Below are positions 35,680-44,034 of a stretch of 64,000 bases of DNA, piece by piece (the first letter of the stretch is position 1; every line of letters begins with the position of its first letter). The notes beneath the pieces were generated by a model. It was given only the letters and a program-made list of their open reading frames with translations, did not search any database and was not told where the DNA came from. Made by a program: the position numbers and the translations under genes. Origin of the DNA: Suilimivivens sp963650485 (GTDB taxonomy: Bacteria; Bacillota; Clostridia; Lachnospirales; Lachnospiraceae); the NCBI GenBank assembly GCA_963650485.1, contig CAVJLN010000005.1, forward strand, positions 20,735-84,734, in the 5' to 3' direction.

Positions 35680-35765
35680 TTGTATAGCCCCATCCCATTC
35701 TTATTACTTAACTCATTACTTTCATGCTACTATGTTTTTAATTCAAAATCAAGGTGTCATCCGCC

Positions 35766-35813
35766 CATCTGTACAATCCGGCAGCTTATGAATGGGCATG
35801 GCTGAACAGTTAC
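35766..35813. repeat. Dispersed-repeat half element
   Basis: CATCTGTACAATCCGGCAGC, then TTATGAATGGGCATGGCTGA and ACAGTTAC: almost the same as the right end of the 8983 MITE. No partner left end is visible, so it is a solo end or truncated copy between rhaD and the response regulator. Confidence 0.7.
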
Positions 35814-35836
35814 ACAACATGAGTAACTCGTAAGTC

Positions 35837-36658
35837 TCAGTTATTCAGAACCTCTTCTGAAAGCTCTACATGGAAATCCTTTGCCAGCCTTCTGAAATCA
35901 TCCGTCCGGATGGTCTGACGCTTCTCCTTTTGAATCGATAAAACTTTTACCAGAATCTCTGCGGATTTCTCTGCGGTGTGCATGAGTCCGAAGGTCAGAT
36001 CAAAGTCCTCTCCGGAAGCAAACATTCCATGATGTGCCCAGATTACCAGATTATATTTTTTCATCAGTTCACTGGTGGCAAGGGCGATATCCCTTCCTCC
36101 CGGAACCATCCACGGCACGACACCAACTCCCTCCGGAAATACTACCGGACATTCCGTTGCCATCTCCCAGAGCTCTCTGGTAAATACCTTGTCCTCCAAC
36201 GGCAGAACGAAGGTAAGAGCAATAATATTCGTTGTGTGAGCATGATAAATCACCCTGTGCTTTCCTCCTGTCACCTGCAGCTTGACGGCATGATTCATCA
36301 GATGAGAGGGTAGTTCAGAGGTCGGACGTCCTCCGTTAATAAGTCCCCAGCATATCCTGTAGTTCTCTCCCTTTTCATCCAGTTCAATGATACACATGGA
36401 GTCCTCCGGGTTAATACTTACATTCCGGAAGTATTTTCCACTTCCGGTAACCAGAAAATACATTTCTGCAAGCTCCGGCACCTCTGTACCGATCGGCTGC
36501 CATTCTCCCGGCACCAGCTCCTCCTTCACCAGCTCTGCTTCCTCCGTCCGCATACGATAGGAAAGATTTCCTCCGTTCCGCTCATGCCAGCCCTGCTGCC
36601 ATCCATCATCTGCCATCCGGATAAATCCTTTTACAAATTCTGCCTCCAATACCTTCAT
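35837..36658 (-). CDS. rhaD: Rhamnulose-1-phosphate aldolase
   Basis: Class II zinc aldolase, 273 aa, splitting L-rhamnulose-1-phosphate into DHAP and L-lactaldehyde. The zinc ligands appear in YHAHTTNIIALTF and IWAHHGMF; WHERNGGNLSYR matches the N-terminal substrate region of RhaD. The start follows GGAGAGA. It is third in the order rhaB-rhaA-rhaD on the minus strand, and dispersed repeats lie in the intergenic gap on each side. Confidence 0.94.
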   Translation of the reverse strand: MKVLEAEFVKGFIRMADDGWQQGWHERNGGNLSYRMRTEEAELVKEELVPGEWQPIGTEVPELAEMYFLVTGSGKYFRNVSINPEDSMCIIELDEKGENYRICWGLINGGRPTSELPSHLMNHAVKLQVTGGKHRVIYHAHTTNIIALTFVLPLEDKVFTRELWEMATECPVVFPEGVGVVPWMVPGGRDIALATSELMKKYNLVIWAHHGMFASGEDFDLTFGLMHTAEKSAEILVKVLSIQKEKRQTIRTDDFRRLAKDFHVELSEEVLNN

Positions 36659-36709
36659 CTCTCTGTCTCTCCATTCTTATACTTTTATAACTGTTTCCCA
36701 CGGTCATCT

Positions 36710-36742
36710 TGCACAATCATTTCTGCATGGCTGAACTGTTAC
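36710..36742. repeat. Dispersed-repeat half element after rhaA
   Basis: TGCACAATCATTTCTGCATG followed by GCTGAACTGTTAC reproduces the MITE left end in reverse complement. A short hairpin (AAACGCT with AGCGTTT, 36760-36780) spans the rhaA stop codon next to it. Confidence 0.65.
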
Positions 36743-36769
36743 GCAAATTCTGCGTGAGAAACGCTTCAA

Positions 36770-38026
36770 TCAGCGTTTCCTTAAAACCTCTTTTTCGTAG
36801 TTCAGTACCTCATCCATCCACTTAAGATCTCCGGCAACATGGCACTGCCCACAGTATTCTTCCCAAATATCCCCAAACGGGTAGGTTTTCAGTTCTTCCT
36901 GCATGGCCATCAGCTCCGTCAGGCGGTTCTCATCCTGTAATCTGCGCAGCAGCTCATGCGGCGTACACAGCGCCATAAGCAATGCCTTCTGCCAGCTCCG
37001 GAAGCCTATTACCCATGCTGCAATCCGGTTGATGCTGGCATCAAAATAGTCGAGCGCCATATAAACCCTGTCCAACGCATTGCATCGTACAATTTCCTTT
37101 GCCATTTCCCGCGTTTCATCATCAAACAGAACCACATGATCAGAATCCCATCGTACCGGTCTTGTGATATGCAGGGCAATCTCCGGGAAGAAGCAAAGAA
37201 GCGCCGGAATCTTATCCGAAACAACCTCTGTCGGATGATAATGTCCATTATCCATAAGCGGAAGCACATGCTCATGTCCTGCTGCAAAGGACAGGGTAAA
37301 CTCTGCTGAGCCTGCTGTATAAGATTCTACACCGATGCCAAACACCTTGGACTCTACACAAGGCTTAACAAGCTCCGGATCAAAGGGCTCTGACAGAATC
37401 TGCTCCAGGGAATCCTTATATCTCGTCCGTGGTCCCATCCGGTCTGCCGGAATGTCCTTAAAGCCGTCTCCGATCCAGATATTCATCACGCAGGGAATTC
37501 CTGTTTCTTTTGCAAAATATTCTGCAATCCGGATACAGGCCTTTCCATGTCTGATCCAAAACTGTCTGGTATCCTCATCCGGACTTGTCAGTGTCAGTCC
37601 ATCCTTTACCCTCTCATGTGAAAAAAACGTTGGATTGAAATCAATTCCAAGTCCTCTCTCCTTCGCAAATTCCACCCATTTGGCAAAATGCTTCGGTTCC
37701 AGCTGATCTCTGTCTGCATACTGTCCTTCTTCGAAGATCGCATAGCTTGCATGAAGATTCAGCTTCTTTTTCCCGGGCATCAGACTCATGGCCTTATCAT
37801 AGTCCTGCATCAGCTCCTGCGGATTTTTTGCCTTTCCCAAATAATTTCCGGTTGCCTGAATACCTCCTGTCAGAGGACCTTCGTGGTCAAACCCTGTTAC
37901 ATCATCTCCCTGCCAGCAGTGAAGGGAAACCGGAATTCCGGAAAGCTGTCTGATTGCCTCATCCGTATCCACACCCAGCTCCTGAAATTTCTTTTTTGCT
38001 TCTTCATATCTTTCTGTTCTTGTCAT
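36770..38026 (-). CDS. rhaA: L-rhamnose isomerase
   Basis: 418 aa cytoplasmic TIM-barrel isomerase converting L-rhamnose to L-rhamnulose. It shows VSLHCWQGDDVTGFD at the N-terminus, LNLHASYA, FNPTFFSHE, NIWIGDGFKD, and MDNGHYHPTEVVSDK with metal-binding His and Asp. Length and motifs match RhaA throughout. The ribosome binding site GAGGAGGAG is strong. It lies 125 bases after rhaB. Confidence 0.96.
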   Translation of the reverse strand: MTRTERYEEAKKKFQELGVDTDEAIRQLSGIPVSLHCWQGDDVTGFDHEGPLTGGIQATGNYLGKAKNPQELMQDYDKAMSLMPGKKKLNLHASYAIFEEGQYADRDQLEPKHFAKWVEFAKERGLGIDFNPTFFSHERVKDGLTLTSPDEDTRQFWIRHGKACIRIAEYFAKETGIPCVMNIWIGDGFKDIPADRMGPRTRYKDSLEQILSEPFDPELVKPCVESKVFGIGVESYTAGSAEFTLSFAAGHEHVLPLMDNGHYHPTEVVSDKIPALLCFFPEIALHITRPVRWDSDHVVLFDDETREMAKEIVRCNALDRVYMALDYFDASINRIAAWVIGFRSWQKALLMALCTPHELLRRLQDENRLTELMAMQEELKTYPFGDIWEEYCGQCHVAGDLKWMDEVLNYEKEVLRKR

Positions 38027-38151
38027 GTCTGCTCCTCCTCGTTTTGCACGTGATTATTCCTGAACTATATTCATACACAGCCTGACTGTCGGTGACCGGC
38101 TGCTGTTCCTTCATCTTATACTACAGAAATGTTAATTTCACCAGCGTTTCC

Positions 38152-39561
38152 CTAAGTAATCGTTCCGCTGTAATGCCCGATCGGAAACGACTCTGCAATG
38201 CAAGCCCTTGCTTCATGCAGATCCCGCAGTTCTCCTGCGGCTATAAGCTGCACTGCCAGATTGCCGGTGGCGGTAGCTTCCACAGGGCCTGTTAAAACCG
38301 GCTTTCCGGTTTCTTTTGCAGTCAGAGCATTCAGATAATCTGCATTGGCTCCTCCACCTACGACATGAATCTGTTCATAGGTACAGCCAGTCAACTCCTG
38401 CAGCTCCTGCGCAGTTTTTGCATAACACTTTGCCAGACTATGATAGATTACTGCCGCTACCTGTGCAATTCCTTCCGGTATCTGCTGTCCGGATTCCCGG
38501 CAGGCGTTCTGCACCTCCGCTGTCATGCTTACCGGAGCAAGAAATCTCGGAGCGTTGCAATCCACGATTGAGGAAATATCTGCTTTCGATGCTTCACTGC
38601 AGATTTCGCCATAGCTTTTATCCTTACCAAGCTCCTTTTTCACGGACTGAATCATCCACAGTCCCATAATATTCTTCAGATAACGGAACCGATGCTCATA
38701 TCCTCCCTCATTGGTGAAATTATGCTGCCTGCTTTGTTCAGAGCAATCCGCCTCTTGAAGCTCCGTTCCCATTAAAGACCAGGTTCCGGAGCTGATATAC
38801 AGAAATGGCTCCTTCATAGCCGGTACAGCAGCTACTGCTGATCCCGTATCATGTGTCGCCGGGAGCACAACCTGACAGTTAAAGCCTACTTCCTCCTGAA
38901 TTTCTCTGCTCAGTTTACCAAGTGTGGTTCCGGGATTTTGAATCTTGGGAAACAGGCTTCTCTTGTATCCGAGTCTGTCAATCAATTCAAAGTCCCAGTC
39001 GCCGGTACCGGCAGATACAAGCTGTGTGGTTGTTGCATTGGTGTATTCTGCTGCCATATTTCCCGTCAGAAGATAGTGAAAATAATCCGGGATCATCAGC
39101 ATGGCTTCCGCCTGCTCCAATAGCTTCGGTGTTCTGCTCTTCACTGCCATCAACTGATAAATGGTATTAAACGGCTGCTTCTGTATTCCGTTTCTCTGAT
39201 AGAGCTCTTCTTCCGATATATGCTCATACACCAGCCGCTCCATCCCCAGATTACGACTATCCCGATAGCTGACCGCATTTCCCAGCCTCTGCCCCTTTGC
39301 ATCCAGAAGAACAAAATCCACCGCCCAGGTATCAATTCCCATACTGTACGGGATCTTCCCTGCTTCCCTGCAGAGCTTCATTCCCTTTTTGATCTCAGCA
39401 AACAATCTGTCCACATTCCAGCAGAGCTGACCATCCATCTCTTCCATACCGTTTTCAAAGCGGTATATCTCCTCCAGCACCAGCCTTTTATTCTCCATGC
39501 GTCCCAGAATATGCCGTCCTCCGGAAGCTCCAATATCTATTGCCAGATAATATCGTTCCAT
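38152..39561 (-). CDS. rhaB: Rhamnulokinase
   Basis: FGGY-family sugar kinase of 469 aa that phosphorylates L-rhamnulose at C1. Motifs: N-terminal phosphate loop AIDIGASGGRHILG, GIDTWAVDFVLLD, ATHDTGSAVAAVP and ISSGTWSLMG, and the C-terminal ATP site VVGGGANADYLNALTA. GGAGGTAAA precedes the start. It is the first gene of the rhamnose catabolic set, preceded by an inverted repeat. Confidence 0.95.
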   Translation of the reverse strand: MERYYLAIDIGASGGRHILGRMENKRLVLEEIYRFENGMEEMDGQLCWNVDRLFAEIKKGMKLCREAGKIPYSMGIDTWAVDFVLLDAKGQRLGNAVSYRDSRNLGMERLVYEHISEEELYQRNGIQKQPFNTIYQLMAVKSRTPKLLEQAEAMLMIPDYFHYLLTGNMAAEYTNATTTQLVSAGTGDWDFELIDRLGYKRSLFPKIQNPGTTLGKLSREIQEEVGFNCQVVLPATHDTGSAVAAVPAMKEPFLYISSGTWSLMGTELQEADCSEQSRQHNFTNEGGYEHRFRYLKNIMGLWMIQSVKKELGKDKSYGEICSEASKADISSIVDCNAPRFLAPVSMTAEVQNACRESGQQIPEGIAQVAAVIYHSLAKCYAKTAQELQELTGCTYEQIHVVGGGANADYLNALTAKETGKPVLTGPVEATATGNLAVQLIAAGELRDLHEARACIAESFPIGHYSGTIT

Positions 39562-39616
39562 TTTACCTCCATTCGTAATTGTTCAATACTGTCTCCGTTA
39601 TCTACATATGCATCTG

Positions 39617-39680
39617 ACAGATGTTCCTTACGGGCACATACCTCCAACATCTGTATAGTCCTAATTTACATGTCTCTGAA
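39617..39680 (-). promoter_or_regulatory. rhaB promoter region with inverted repeat
   Basis: ACAGATGTT (39617-39625) and AACATCTGT (39646-39654) form a perfect 9-bp inverted repeat with a 20-base spacer. A weak promoter TTCAGA (39680-39675), 17 bases, TATACA (39657-39652) overlaps its upstream arm. A weak -35 fits an activator-dependent AraC-type promoter; the repeat could be the operator or an RNA hairpin at the 5' end. Confidence 0.4.
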
Positions 39681-39710
39681 CGGTTCTATTTTCTCATATG
39701 CACGACAACT

Positions 39711-39743
39711 AAAAAAGAACACCTTTTGTTTAAAAAAGTGTCC
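39711..39743 (-). terminator. AraC-regulator gene terminator
   Basis: GGACACTTTT pairs with AAAAGGTGTTC (39718-39743), then six T on the minus strand (39716-39711), starting directly after the stop codon. Confidence 0.85.
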
Positions 39744-40703
39744 TTATTTGCCATTGCGGTATTTCTTCGGGGTCATATGATACCGCTTTTGAAAAATCCT
39801 GTGAAAATAACTGATATTACTATACCCTACCTCGATTGCTATATCCGTAACCGGCATTCCTGTATTTTTCAGCAGATAAGCTGCCTGTCTCAGCCTTTTA
39901 TCCTGTACAAGCTCCGTATAAGTTTTGCCTGTCCTCTTTCGTATTTCCTTCGACAGCCAATATAAATCATAATGCATTCTTTCCGCAAGTTCGGACAACT
40001 CCCCATCCCTGTAATGTTCTTCCACATAAGCCAGAATCTGCATAACAAACCTCTGGGGTTCACTTTCCGTCCCTGTTTCCAGTTTATCCATCTGATTCAT
40101 CAACAGCAGAAAAAGAAGCCCCATAGTCACCTGATTCATGCTTCTTTTATTAGGCTGCCTGTTCCAAACAGTAAAAATCAGGTTCTCGATCAGATTCTGG
40201 ATTGGTAAAATATCCGTTACCTTAAAGTGGAAGTAACCGCAGCTCGAATTTTCACCCCGAAGACAGCTAATAACAAAGTCCCGAAGCATATTTCTTTCAG
40301 ATGCGATTATTTTTAAGCAATCCCCGAAAAATTCCGGTAAAATTATAAAGTTAACCGCAATATCCTCTTTTCCTGCAGGATAAATTTCCTGTACCGCCTT
40401 CTGGCTTAATAACAAAATTTCTCCTTCTTGCAGATATACATCTTCTCCATTGATTAAATGATGTGTACACCCCTTACACATATAAATCATTTCCACATAA
40501 TTATGACTATGTGGTGGAAAATGAATAAATCTGGTATGTGGACGCACCTGAATCAATTTTCCTGTATCTAAAAGCTTACCTGCATCAATTACATTGGTCT
40601 CCGCTTCCATATACAATTCTTTCTCAATACAGTCACGTCCATCCAGAATCCTCTGCTCCTCCGGTGTAATCTCTCTTAGCTTATCTAAAAGTACTTCTGT
40701 CAT
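39744..40703 (-). CDS. AraC-family regulator, probable rhamnose activator
   Basis: 319 aa. An N-terminal cupin-like sensor (~55-150; RFIHFPPHSHNYVEMIYMC) is followed by two helix-turn-helix motifs in the C-terminal ~100 residues (LSELAERMHYDLYWLSKEIRK and the signature IAIEVGYSNISYFHRIFQK). Position just upstream of rhaB points to control of rhamnose genes. It follows the PaaI thioesterase gene by 23 bases and its ribosome binding site is in that gap, so the two are cotranscribed. Confidence 0.88.
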   Translation of the reverse strand: MTEVLLDKLREITPEEQRILDGRDCIEKELYMEAETNVIDAGKLLDTGKLIQVRPHTRFIHFPPHSHNYVEMIYMCKGCTHHLINGEDVYLQEGEILLLSQKAVQEIYPAGKEDIAVNFIILPEFFGDCLKIIASERNMLRDFVISCLRGENSSCGYFHFKVTDILPIQNLIENLIFTVWNRQPNKRSMNQVTMGLLFLLLMNQMDKLETGTESEPQRFVMQILAYVEEHYRDGELSELAERMHYDLYWLSKEIRKRTGKTYTELVQDKRLRQAAYLLKNTGMPVTDIAIEVGYSNISYFHRIFQKRYHMTPKKYRNGK

Positions 40704-40726
40704 TCTGCAATATCTCCAGCGTTTCC

Positions 40727-41170
40727 CTAAAATCCCTTCCGGAACCCGTTGATTCCGACTTCCGCAATCCGGTTTCCAAAGTCATCGGTAACATCCACCC
40801 GGTAATAAACGGTAGACCGGCCTTCCTTAACGCATTCCGCCTCTGCGATCAGCTTCTTTCCTTTTATGGCACCGAGATAACTGATCGTGGAGCTCAAGGA
40901 CACCACGCCCATTCCGTTCCAGTTCGTTGCAACTGCAAATGCAAAGTCTGCCAGCATGAAATGCACACCGCCCATCACGCCGCCTGCCGCATTAAAGTGT
41001 CGTTCTGTAAGTTCAACACTGCATCTTGCATAATGCTCCCTTACTTCTTCAATAACTGCGCCGTTTTCTGTTGCGAAACGGTCCTTTGCAAATGTTTCCC
41101 GGATCTTCCGAAGATCTATATGCTGTTCCTCTTCTGTCTGTTTCTCTTCCGTTATTTTCATTTCTGCCAA
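40727..41170 (-). CDS. PaaI-family hotdog thioesterase
   Basis: 147 aa acyl-CoA thioesterase-like protein with a single hotdog fold (~40-145). AAGGVMGGVHFMLADFAFAVAT corresponds to the helix bearing the HGG-type active-site region, with HFN/GG variation. The N-terminus is Glu/Lys-rich. Substrate unknown; the link to rhamnose genes is by operon with the AraC regulator only. It is not part of the rhamnose pathway as known. Confidence 0.82.
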   Translation of the reverse strand: MAEMKITEEKQTEEEQHIDLRKIRETFAKDRFATENGAVIEEVREHYARCSVELTERHFNAAGGVMGGVHFMLADFAFAVATNWNGMGVVSLSSTISYLGAIKGKKLIAEAECVKEGRSTVYYRVDVTDDFGNRIAEVGINGFRKGF

Positions 41171-41196
41171 TTTACTCCTGTCATTTTTGTTATACT

Positions 41197-41217
41197 GTAA
41201 CTATTCAGAGCCATGCA
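41197..41217. repeat. Dispersed-repeat end, AGAG variant
   Basis: GTAACTATTCAGAGCCATGC followed by A is the variant end also seen inverted at 29919-29935 and 21961-21977, located just upstream of the thioesterase gene. Confidence 0.6.
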
Positions 41218-41320
41218 AATTATGGCAACATGGACGTCATTTCATTGACTGCCACCTCGTACAATGCAGCCCTCTAATTCATGATCCCAAATGAATTGTA
41301 TATCTATCCGGATTTTCTTC

Positions 41321-41361
41321 CAAAAACGTAACCGTCCCCATCAGCTTTCACCAATGGGGAC
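41321..41361 (-). terminator. glgP terminator
   Basis: GTCCCCAT (41334-41341) pairs with ATGGGGAC (41354-41361); the minus strand continues GGTTACGTTTTT. Confidence 0.75.
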
Positions 41362-41385
41362 TCCTTCATCACGAATTAACACCTA

Positions 41386-43863
41386 TTATTTCGGTAATAC
41401 GACCTTATCCAAATGCCAGATATCATCCACATATTCCTGAATGGTTCTGTCGGATGTGAACTTACCGCTGCATGCAACATTTAGGATGGCGCTCTTTGCC
41501 CAGCCCTTCTCATCGCGGTATGCCTTTTCTACCTGCTTCTGTGCATCTGCATAGGAACGGAAGTCCTTCAGAATGAAGTAGGTATCTGCCTTCGCAGTGC
41601 TTAAGGTGTTAAGCAGGGAGTTATACAGGGTACGGAACCGATCCGGATCGTTCGGTGAGTAGGTACCGTTGATTAACTGCATCAGTACCCTGCGCACGTC
41701 CGGATCATTGTTGAAGATTTCGTTCGGATCATACCCGCCGAAGTTCTCATACTGAATAACCTCATCAGAGGAAAGGCCGAAGATAAATGCATTCTCCCTA
41801 CCAACCTCTTCTACGATTTCCACGTTCGCACCATCCATGGTTCCGATGGTCAATGCACCGTTTAACATGAACTTCATGTTACCGGTACCGGATGCTTCCT
41901 TGCTGGCTGTAGAGATCTGCTCGGAAACATCTGCTGCTGCGAAGATCAGCTCTGCATTGGATACACGATAGTTTTCAATGAAAACGACCTTGATCTTTCC
42001 GTTGATGGCAGGATCGTTATTTACGACATCGGCAACGGAATTGATGAGCTTAATGGTCATCTTTGCATTGTAGTATCCGGCTGCTGCCTTTGCACCAAAG
42101 ATGAAGGTTCTCGGATAGAAATCCATCTCCGGATTATCCTTCAGCTGGTTGTATAAATACATGACATGCAAAATGTTAAGAAGCTGTCTCTTGTACTCAT
42201 GAAGTCTCTTAACCTGTACATCGAAGATGGAACGGGGATCGACCTCGATACCGTTGTGTTCTAAGATGTACTGCGCCAGACGTACCTTGTTCCGGTACTT
42301 AATGTTCATGAACTCCTGCTGAGCCTTCTCATCATCCGCATAAACCTTTAGCTTGTTGATCTTCGGAAGATCGGTGATCCAGTCACTTCCCACATGAGCG
42401 GTTACCCAGTCTGCAAGCAGCGGATTTCCATGAAGAAGGAATCTTCTCTGGGTGATACCGTTCGTCTTATTGTTGAACTTCTGAGGCATCATCTCATAGA
42501 AGTCCTTCAGCTCCTGCTTCTCTAAGATCTCGGTATGAAGCCTGGCAACACCGTTTACGGAATAACCTGCAACGATTGCAAGATGTGCCATCTTCACCTG
42601 ACCATCATAAATGATTGCCATCTTACGGATCTTCTCCGGATTATTCGGATACTTTTGCTGGATCTGCTCCACAAATCTGCGGTTGATCTCTTCAATAATC
42701 TGATAAATTCTGGGAAGAAGTCTGGAGAACAGCTCGATCGGCCATTTTTCCAAAGCTTCAGCCATGATCGTATGGTTGGTATATGCACAGGTCTTTGTGG
42801 TAACTGCCCATGCTTCATCCCAAGTAAGATAATATTCATCCATGAGAATTCTCATCAATTCTGCGATGGCAACGGTCGGATGGGTATCATTCAGCTGGAA
42901 GGTTACCTTCTCGTAGAATTTATGAATATCATCATGCTTACGCATATATTTGGCAACGGCCTCCTGTACGGAAGCAGAGATAAAGAAGTACTGCTGCTTT
43001 AAGCGCAGCTCCTTACCTGCATAATGGTTGTCATTCGGATAAAGAACCTCAACAATGTTTCTTGCAAGGTTTTCCTGCTCAACGGCCTTCTGATAATCAC
43101 CCTTGTCAAAGGAATCTAACTGGAAGCAGTCTACCGGCTCTGCATCCCAGATACGAAGCGTGTTCACAATGCCATTACCATATCCGACGATCGGGAGATC
43201 ATAAGGAATGGCCCGGACACTCTGATAGCCTTCCTGGACAAAGTTGTTTCTGCCGTTTTCATCTACATGAACATTGACATAACCGCCAAATTTTACTTCC
43301 TTTGCATATTCCGGTCTGCGCAGTTCGAACGGATTACCATCCTTTAACCAGTTATCCGGTACTTCGACCTGGTAACCATCTCTGATTTCCTGCTTGAACA
43401 TACCATAACGGTAACGGATACCACAGCCATATGCTGCATAGCCTAAGGTGGCAAGGGAATCTAAGAAACATGCTGCCAGTCTGCCAAGACCGCCATTACC
43501 AAGTGCTGCATCGGGCTCCTGATCCTCGATCGCATTCAGATCCAGTCCCAGTTCTTCGAGTGCTTCCTTTACCTGCTTATATGCCTGAAGGTTAATCAGG
43601 TTATTGCCAAGTGCACGCCCCATCAGAAATTCCATGGAAAGGTAATAAACCGTCTTTGGATCTTTCTTTTCATATTCCTTCTGTGTTTCCAGCCAGTTAT
43701 CAATCACGGTATCCTTTACCGTATAGGCAACTGCCTGAAAGATCTGCTGAGGAGTTGCTTCCTCCAAAGTCTTACGGTATAACGTCTTCACATTATACAT
43801 AACATTCTTTTTGAACATTTCCTTATCAAAAGTCAGTGTTGCAGGGGTTGTCTTCTTCGCCAT
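41386..43863 (-). CDS. glgP: Glycogen/alpha-glucan phosphorylase
   Basis: GT35 enzyme of 825 aa, releasing glucose-1-phosphate from glycogen or maltodextrin. Start 43863 is set by GGAGG upstream; the frame continues 11 codons further. Motifs: ALGNGGLGRLAACFLDS, YGIRYRYGMFKQ, NDTHPTVAIAELMR and the pyridoxal-phosphate site KEASGTGNMKFMLNGA with the Schiff-base Lys. Length is standard. It stands alone between two terminators. Confidence 0.96.
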   Translation of the reverse strand: MAKKTTPATLTFDKEMFKKNVMYNVKTLYRKTLEEATPQQIFQAVAYTVKDTVIDNWLETQKEYEKKDPKTVYYLSMEFLMGRALGNNLINLQAYKQVKEALEELGLDLNAIEDQEPDAALGNGGLGRLAACFLDSLATLGYAAYGCGIRYRYGMFKQEIRDGYQVEVPDNWLKDGNPFELRRPEYAKEVKFGGYVNVHVDENGRNNFVQEGYQSVRAIPYDLPIVGYGNGIVNTLRIWDAEPVDCFQLDSFDKGDYQKAVEQENLARNIVEVLYPNDNHYAGKELRLKQQYFFISASVQEAVAKYMRKHDDIHKFYEKVTFQLNDTHPTVAIAELMRILMDEYYLTWDEAWAVTTKTCAYTNHTIMAEALEKWPIELFSRLLPRIYQIIEEINRRFVEQIQQKYPNNPEKIRKMAIIYDGQVKMAHLAIVAGYSVNGVARLHTEILEKQELKDFYEMMPQKFNNKTNGITQRRFLLHGNPLLADWVTAHVGSDWITDLPKINKLKVYADDEKAQQEFMNIKYRNKVRLAQYILEHNGIEVDPRSIFDVQVKRLHEYKRQLLNILHVMYLYNQLKDNPEMDFYPRTFIFGAKAAAGYYNAKMTIKLINSVADVVNNDPAINGKIKVVFIENYRVSNAELIFAAADVSEQISTASKEASGTGNMKFMLNGALTIGTMDGANVEIVEEVGRENAFIFGLSSDEVIQYENFGGYDPNEIFNNDPDVRRVLMQLINGTYSPNDPDRFRTLYNSLLNTLSTAKADTYFILKDFRSYADAQKQVEKAYRDEKGWAKSAILNVACSGKFTSDRTIQEYVDDIWHLDKVVLPK

Positions 43864-43974
43864 GTTAAGCCTCCATTCTCCTTTATCTTTCTTCATATGT
43901 CAAACTATCCCGGATGTCCTGCAGTTTCCTGTACTTGAAAACATAACTGTTCCATTACATGGTCACAAAGATTA

Positions 43975-44008
43975 CGGCACATTGATACATGTACACGTCA
44001 ATGTGCCG
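43975..44008 (-). terminator. ileS terminator
   Basis: CGGCACATTGA pairs with TCAATGTGCCG around a 12-base loop, 26 bases after the ileS stop codon; a short T-rich tract (AATCTTTG) follows on the minus strand. Confidence 0.6.
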
Positions 44009-44034
44009 ATTCACTTTTCTACAATATTTTAAAC

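Noticed and set aside
36772..40730. TAGGGAAACGCTGG shared at the stop codons of rhaB and the thioesterase gene, with a similar string at rhaA
   Set aside because: Fourteen-base matches are expected several times by chance in a window this size; in one case part of it is simply the next gene's ribosome binding site.
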